From Caldilinea sp. (lineage in GTDB: Bacteria > Chloroflexota > Anaerolineae > Caldilineales > Caldilineaceae), in assembly GCA_025055055.1 (NCBI GenBank), contig JANWYX010000398.1, forward strand, positions 1 to 8,433: 8,433 bases of DNA. The letters run 5' to 3'. The notes under the pieces were generated by a model. That model had not been told where the DNA came from and did no database searches. It was given only the letters and a program-made list of their open reading frames with translations. Shown piece after piece: positions 1 through 8,433 of this stretch (its first letter is position 1; each line of letters opens with the position of its first letter). Position numbers and translations under genes: made by a program.

Positions 1-1140
<1,140 letters not shown>

Positions 1141-1225
1141 AGACAAAATCCTTTGCTGCTTTGCGATAAGGCTGGCGCTCATCGCACGGGTGACGATGGG
1201 AAGAAGTGTCTTGTGAATGAGCCTT

Positions 1226-1253
1226 AGTATACCACAATCCGCTGCTTTCTAAA
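1226..1253 (-). promoter_or_regulatory. Candidate extended -10 promoter for the M20 hydrolase
   Basis: Read on the minus strand, TATACT (1226-1231) is preceded by TGG, giving an extended -10 element. A weak -35 (TTTAGA, 1248-1253) lies 16 bases upstream. Transcription would begin near 1219 and give a leader of about 80 bases before the ATG at 1140. Found by eye; no transcript data. Confidence 0.45.
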
Positions 1254-1318
1254 TCAACCGGCGCACGCTGCTCGATGGAGCAAACTGCCTGCGCCTGCTT
1301 CCCCTTCGCCTCCTTTTC

Positions 1319-1327
1319 TGCTATGAT
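1319..1327 (+). promoter_or_regulatory. Candidate extended -10 promoter for the flavoprotein gene
   Basis: TGCTATGAT matches the extended -10 pattern TGnTATnAT. The -35 region about 17 bases upstream (TTCCCC) is poor, as is common for extended -10 promoters. A start near 1334 would leave a leader of about 14 bases before ATG 1348 and would exclude the GTG at 1330 as a start codon. Inference from motif only. Confidence 0.4.
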
Positions 1328-1347
1328 CGGTGGAAAGTAGAGGCGCG

Positions 1348-3822
1348 ATGGCATCCGATGAAAATGCAGAAAAGATTCAGGGTCCCCTTATGCGCACACA
1401 TGCACGCGTCGTGATCGTCGGCGCCGGCATTACGGGGTGCAGCGCCGCCTATCATCTCGCCCACATGGGGTGGAAAGACATAGTAGTCGTCGATCGCGGC
1501 CCCCTCTTCGAGACAGGAGGCTCCACCAACCTTGTCCCAGGTCTGATCTTTCAGACGCATCATTCCAAACTGATGACGGATTGGGCGCGCTACACCGTTC
1601 ATCTCTTGAAGTCACTGAACGATGAAGGGGAGCCGTGCCTGCATCCGGTGGGCGGCGTCGAGATTGCCTGCACGGTAGAGCGATGGGCGGAGCTCAAACG
1701 CAAGCTGGATGTAGCGATGAGCTATGGCCTGGACGCCTGTCTGCTGACGCCCAGAGAGGTCAAGGCGAAAATCCCGATCCTCAACGAACGAGTTATCTAC
1801 GGCGGCTACTATGTTCCTGGCGATGCGGCCGCACATGGCCGGCGGAGCGCAGCCGCGCTGGCTGCGTCTGCGATGGCGCGCGGCGTAGAATTCCGGGGGA
1901 ACCTTGCAGCGCTGGAGATTCAGGTTCAGAATGGGCGCGTGCGCCGCGTCCTAACCCCGGAAGGCGCAATCGAATGCGAAGATGTACTGCTCTGCGCCGG
2001 CGTGTGGGCGGCGGCGCTGGCGCGGAAGGCGGGCGCACGTTTTCCCCTGGTGGGCGTTGAATATCAGTACGTAATTACAGAGCCGTTGGCGGTGTTGGCA
2101 GAGGATCGAGAGCGGCCGGTGACGCATCCGATCTTGCGCCATCATGACTTTGGGCTCAATTTTCGACAATTGTACGACAGCTACGTGATCGGCGGCTTTT
2201 GCCATCGCTCACTGATTTTTGCAGATGAGCCGCAGCTTGGGCCGGACGACGCGCCCGTTGCGCTGGAGGGGTGGTCGGCGCGGCGTCGCGCTGCAGAGGA
2301 ATTGTTACCTGTGCTGAAGGGCAAAACCTATGTGCAGCGCTCTCGCGGCTTCATCGCCTATTGCAGCGACCTTTTTCCCATCATCGGTCAGAGCGAGGTG
2401 CAAGGGCTGTGGGCCGCGCTCGGCGTTTGGCTCACCCATGCCGGCGGCGTCGGCAAGTCCATTGCAGAGCTGATGACGCACGGCGAGAGCGAGTGGGACC
2501 TGCGCGAGGCGGACATCAATCGCTTTCATCCGCACGATTACACCCGCGCGTACATGCGCGCTCGCCTCGATCGTCATTATCAGGACGCCTACAATATTGC
2601 GCATCCGCTCCGGCAGATTGAAAGCCCGCGCCATGTGCGCCAGGCGCCCTTTTATGCTCGTCTGGTCGCTCAAGGCGCCGTCTTTTTCAACAACGCGGGC
2701 TGGGAAATTCCCCAATGGTACGAGGCCAATGCCCCTCTGCTGAAGGAATATGACGCGCACATCCCCCATCGCAAAGGGTGGGCCGCGCGCTATTGGTCTC
2801 GCATTCAGGGCGCCGAACATCTCGCCGTACGCGACCGCGCAGGACTTGTGAATTTGAGCGCTTTCACCCAGATCGAAGTGAGCGGCCCGGCTGCGCTCAG
2901 CTTTCTGGAGTCGATCTGCACCAACCAGATCGACCGGCCGGTTGGATCGATCGTTCATACGGTGTTGTGCAACAATCGCGGCGGCGTTATGGCCGATCTT
3001 ATGGTCAGTCGAGTGGAGCCGGATCGCTTCTGGATTCTCACGGGCGCCGAAATGGGGCCGCTCGCTTTCGCATGGATTCGCCGCCACGCGCCGATGCAAG
3101 GGACAGTCGCCATCCGCAATATGGGTGGGCAATACACGGCGATGGGGTTGTGGGGGCCGCGCGCACGCGACATCCTGCAGCCGCTCGTGGAAGAAGATAT
3201 CTCCAACGAGGCGTTTCCGTTGCATCGGATCCGCGCCCTGTACATTGAATGCGTCCCTGCGATCCTGTTGCGTCTTTCCTACGTCGGCGAGTTGGGGTGG
3301 GAAATTTATGCGCCAAGCGAGTACGGGCTGCGGCTGTGGGACCTGTTGTGGGAGGCCGGACGCCCGTATGGTCTGGTGGCCTGCGGCGCCGGCGCATTCG
3401 ACTCCTTGCGTCTGGAAAAGGGCCGCAGGCTCTGGGGGCAGGATGTGCACAGTGAGTGCACGCCTTACGAAGCGGGCCTGGAACGCACCGTGCGCTTGGA
3501 CAAAGGCTATTTTCTCGGGAGAGATGCACTTCTCAAGGTGAAAGACGGCGTGCAGCGCAGGCTGAGCTGCATGACCTTCGATGAGGCTGATGCTGTGGCG
3601 CTGGGGGGAGAGCCGATTTTGGGCGACGGTCGCGTGGTCGGCTACGCAACCAGCGCCAATTACGGGTACAGCGTCGGCAAATCCATCGTATACGGCTACT
3701 TACCTCATGAATATGCGACGCCGGGTGCCAAAGTGGAAATCCAATATTTCGGGTGTCGTCATCCCGCCACTGTGGCGGCCGAACCGCTTTTTGACCCAAA
3801 GAACGAACGGATGCGGTTGTAG
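1348..3822 (+). CDS. Dimethylglycine oxidase/dehydrogenase-family FAD and folate flavoprotein, altered active site
   Basis: An 824-residue protein, close to the family length of about 830. An N-terminal DAO-type Rossmann domain has the FAD fingerprint GAGITG (25-30). An FAO_M linker domain follows from about residue 380, then a GcvT-like aminomethyltransferase domain from about 435 and its C-terminal barrel. Family members oxidise N-methyl groups of dimethylglycine or sarcosine and pass the one-carbon unit to tetrahydrofolate. It aligns well by eye with Arthrobacter dimethylglycine oxidase. Asp550 (GVMADL) matches the folate-site aspartate and GELGWE (647-652) is kept. However, the covalent-FAD histidine position is Leu62 (GGSTNLVPG), active-site His225 is Tyr239, and Tyr259 is Asn271. 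ATG 1348 is preferred for AGAGG and GGAAAG upstream; GTG 1330 and ATG 1390 are alternatives. Family is firm, substrate is not. The pyruvate dehydrogenase phosphatase regulatory subunit is another His-lacking relative. Confidence 0.88.
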   Translation: MASDENAEKIQGPLMRTHARVVIVGAGITGCSAAYHLAHMGWKDIVVVDRGPLFETGGSTNLVPGLIFQTHHSKLMTDWARYTVHLLKSLNDEGEPCLHPVGGVEIACTVERWAELKRKLDVAMSYGLDACLLTPREVKAKIPILNERVIYGGYYVPGDAAAHGRRSAAALAASAMARGVEFRGNLAALEIQVQNGRVRRVLTPEGAIECEDVLLCAGVWAAALARKAGARFPLVGVEYQYVITEPLAVLAEDRERPVTHPILRHHDFGLNFRQLYDSYVIGGFCHRSLIFADEPQLGPDDAPVALEGWSARRRAAEELLPVLKGKTYVQRSRGFIAYCSDLFPIIGQSEVQGLWAALGVWLTHAGGVGKSIAELMTHGESEWDLREADINRFHPHDYTRAYMRARLDRHYQDAYNIAHPLRQIESPRHVRQAPFYARLVAQGAVFFNNAGWEIPQWYEANAPLLKEYDAHIPHRKGWAARYWSRIQGAEHLAVRDRAGLVNLSAFTQIEVSGPAALSFLESICTNQIDRPVGSIVHTVLCNNRGGVMADLMVSRVEPDRFWILTGAEMGPLAFAWIRRHAPMQGTVAIRNMGGQYTAMGLWGPRARDILQPLVEEDISNEAFPLHRIRALYIECVPAILLRLSYVGELGWEIYAPSEYGLRLWDLLWEAGRPYGLVACGAGAFDSLRLEKGRRLWGQDVHSECTPYEAGLERTVRLDKGYFLGRDALLKVKDGVQRRLSCMTFDEADAVALGGEPILGDGRVVGYATSANYGYSVGKSIVYGYLPHEYATPGAKVEIQYFGCRHPATVAAEPLFDPKNERMRL

Positions 3823-3825
3823 GCG

Positions 3826-4293
3826 TTACCTGGGGTTTGGTGGGGCCTGGAGGCGCTTTACGATCATATCGATGCAACTCTCAAGGCCCTTCATCACTGC
3901 CTTGCACACCGGCCGGCCATAAGATAGATCGCGGCCTTCGACCCCAAAGAGCCAGACCTCCGGCGGCAGTTTCTGCAACGTGCGCGCCAGTTCAATCAGC
4001 GCCGCCAGGTCAAACGAGTGCGTCGAGCAGCTTGAAACTGTGGCCGGCAATGACTCTTTGCTGAGATCAAACCAATGAACGGCCCCCGGTGCGGCGCCGC
4101 TGACCACTGCATCGATCAGGATGAGCCGGTCGAAACCCTGCCAGAGAGGAATGACAAATGGGTCAACCTTCGAAACCGCCATGACGGTGACGTCCGGCAG
4201 GTTATGCGCTTGCAGCGCCTGGGCAGCCAGCAATCCCACGGCGTCGTCTCCTCTCCACAGGTTGCCGATGCCGAGCACGAGCGTTTTTTGCAT
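3826..4293 (-). CDS. [NiFe] hydrogenase large-subunit maturation endopeptidase (HycI/HybD/HoxW family)
   Basis: A 155-residue protein, of normal size for this family. These cytosolic proteases recognise nickel in the immature large subunit and remove its C-terminal tail so that the subunit can fold shut. The N-terminus reads KTLVLGIGNLWRGDDAVG. The three nickel-contacting residues known from HybD (Glu16, Asp62, His93) correspond to Asp17, Asp61 (LILIDAVVSG) and His92 (STHSFDLA). It lies downstream of the hydrogenase large subunit on the same strand, 351 bases away, and its likely substrate is that subunit. The start is uncertain: ATG 4293 gives the typical family N-terminus, ATG 4311 adds six residues, and neither has a good ribosome site. 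The frame stays open further up to ATG 4383, but that extension is not family-like. Its stop lies 3 bases from the stop of the converging flavoprotein gene. Confidence 0.88.
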   Translation of the reverse strand: MQKTLVLGIGNLWRGDDAVGLLAAQALQAHNLPDVTVMAVSKVDPFVIPLWQGFDRLILIDAVVSGAAPGAVHWFDLSKESLPATVSSCSTHSFDLAALIELARTLQKLPPEVWLFGVEGRDLSYGRPVCKAVMKGLESCIDMIVKRLQAPPNPR

Positions 4294-4315
4294 GAAAGCA
4301 TCGTTCTTCATGATT

Positions 4316-4557
4316 TCAGGCTTGAGTATTGCGCCCGACGAAACCGGACGAGCGGCCGGCGACCATCCAAGCGAGCACGCCATCGTTCGGCGGCAGGACG
4401 ATCTTGCCGGATGGACCTCATAGCCGCCCTCCGCCCGATCGGCGAAATCGCGACGAAGGACGGCAATCTCTCACGTCATCTCAGAGTGGGGCGTCGCGCC
4501 GGCTTTGATCGCAATCGAGGTCGGCCGAGTCTGGCGCTCGACTTAGCGATGCGCCAT
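4316..4557 (-). pseudogene. Possible decayed small gene (two stops, one frameshift)
   Basis: Reading the minus strand from ATG 4557 gives a protein-like sequence broken by TAA at 4543-4545 and TGA at 4471-4473. It includes EIAVLRRDFADRAEGGYEVHP down to about 4408. Just there the register appears to shift, and another frame continues with GKIVLPPNDGVLAWMVAG and ends at TGA 4316-4318, just before the protease start. Third codon positions are GC-rich, as in the neighbouring genes. I do not recognise the family. In GC-rich DNA, non-coding frames can also look protein-like, and the plus strand of the same stretch is open too, so this is tentative. Confidence 0.22.
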
Positions 4558-4570
4558 CGCCGCGCGACTT

Positions 4571-4615
4571 CCTTGCGTGCACACTTATAGTACAGTTGTA
4601 AATGCGCACGCAAGG
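4571..4615. repeat. Perfect 10-bp inverted repeat around an AT-rich core
   Basis: CCTTGCGTGC (4571-4580) is repeated in inverted form as GCACGCAAGG (4606-4615), separated by 25 bases. The core is AT-rich. On the minus strand TTGCGT (4608-4613) and TATAAG (4584-4589), 18 bases apart, resemble a promoter that could serve the protease gene. There is no T-tract after either arm, so an intrinsic terminator is unlikely. It could be an operator, a promoter with a paired protein-binding site, or a dispersed repeat. Confidence 0.6.
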
Positions 4616-4644
4616 CAAATTTTCGGAGACTTCCGACGTTCGCC

Positions 4645-6715
<2,071 letters not shown>

Positions 6716-6716
6716 C

Positions 6717-7637
<921 letters not shown>

Positions 7638-7639
7638 TT

Positions 7640-7651
7640 GGATCACCTCCT
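7640..7651 (-). promoter_or_regulatory. Near-complete Shine-Dalgarno of the gamma-subunit gene
   Basis: On the minus strand AGGAGGTGATCC fits directly between the beta-subunit TAG (7652-7654) and the gamma ATG at 7637. It is complementary to 12 bases of the usual bacterial 16S rRNA 3' tail (GGATCACCTCCT). It fixes ATG 7637 as the start. Confidence 0.9.

Positions 7652-8433
<782 letters not shown>

Larger units (their letters stand above)
4294..4644. other. Gene-poor gap between large subunit and protease
   Basis: These 351 bases hold no intact gene I can support. The part next to the large subunit contains the 10-bp inverted repeat at 4571-4615. The rest contains the possible decayed reading frame at 4316-4557. 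No strong intrinsic terminator is seen after the large-subunit stop. Confidence 0.6.

Noticed and set aside
1269..1282. Hairpin TGCTC-GATG-GAGCA in the divergent intergenic region as an operator or riboswitch element
   Set aside because: A 5-bp stem is expected by chance, with no repeats or conserved layout around it.
2305..3450. Long open frame of 381 codons on the minus strand opposite the flavoprotein
   Set aside because: It is the shadow of a firmly identified gene on the other strand; the peptide resembles no known family and GC-rich coding DNA often leaves such frames open.
4075..4590. Open frame of 171 codons on the plus strand over the protease and the gap
   Set aside because: Its first half is antisense to the protease; the second half has no recognisable content, though it makes the remnant call on the other strand less certain.
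4573..4602. Plus-strand promoter inside the inverted repeat (TTGCGT, 18 bases, TGTAAA)
   Set aside because: Only weak matches, and it would read antisense into the large-subunit gene.
4618..4635. Small hairpin CGGA-AGTC-TCCG after the large-subunit stop as a terminator
   Set aside because: The stem is only 4 bp and is followed by AAAATTT without a proper U-tract.

Overview
The window is GC-rich bacterial DNA, tightly packed, with two transcription blocks that converge near position 3824. I infer a bacterium that uses hydrogen in a soluble, pyridine-nucleotide-linked way. The mix of genes is familiar from Chloroflexota and similar thermophilic or anaerobic lineages, but the sequence shown does not settle the taxon.

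Left block (1-3822). A divergent pair is read from a 207-base intergenic region. On the minus strand is the N-terminal 380 codons of an M20-family metallohydrolase of the YgeY/ArgE/DapE type, cut at its 3' end by the window edge. On the plus strand is an 824-residue flavoprotein with the complete architecture of dimethylglycine oxidase/dehydrogenase: a D-amino-acid-oxidase-type FAD domain, an FAO_M domain and a GcvT-like folate domain. The flavoprotein has lost the histidine that binds FAD covalently and two active-site residues of the characterised dimethylglycine oxidase. Its folate-domain aspartate is kept. It may therefore act on another substrate.

Right block (3826-8433, all minus strand). 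This is a soluble group 3b [NiFe] hydrogenase (sulfhydrogenase type) operon. In transcription order it encodes an iron-sulfur beta subunit (5' end outside the window), an FAD/NAD(P)/[2Fe-2S] gamma subunit, a [NiFe] small (delta) subunit and a [NiFe] large (alpha) subunit. Spacing is 14 bases, 1 base and a 20-base overlap. After a 351-base gap comes the endopeptidase that trims the large-subunit C-terminus. Electrons from H2 would pass from the NiFe site through small-subunit clusters to the gamma subunit, which reduces NAD(P)+, or in reverse. The beta subunit is an additional electron-transfer arm.

The gap between the large subunit and the protease (4294-4644) is the least explained DNA. It has a perfect 10-bp inverted repeat framing an AT-rich, promoter-like core, and a stretch that reads like a small decayed gene with two stops and a frameshift. 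No tRNA, rRNA, CRISPR array or insertion sequence was seen. I did not find a clear new multi-gene system. The best leads are the altered flavoprotein active site and the gap before the protease.
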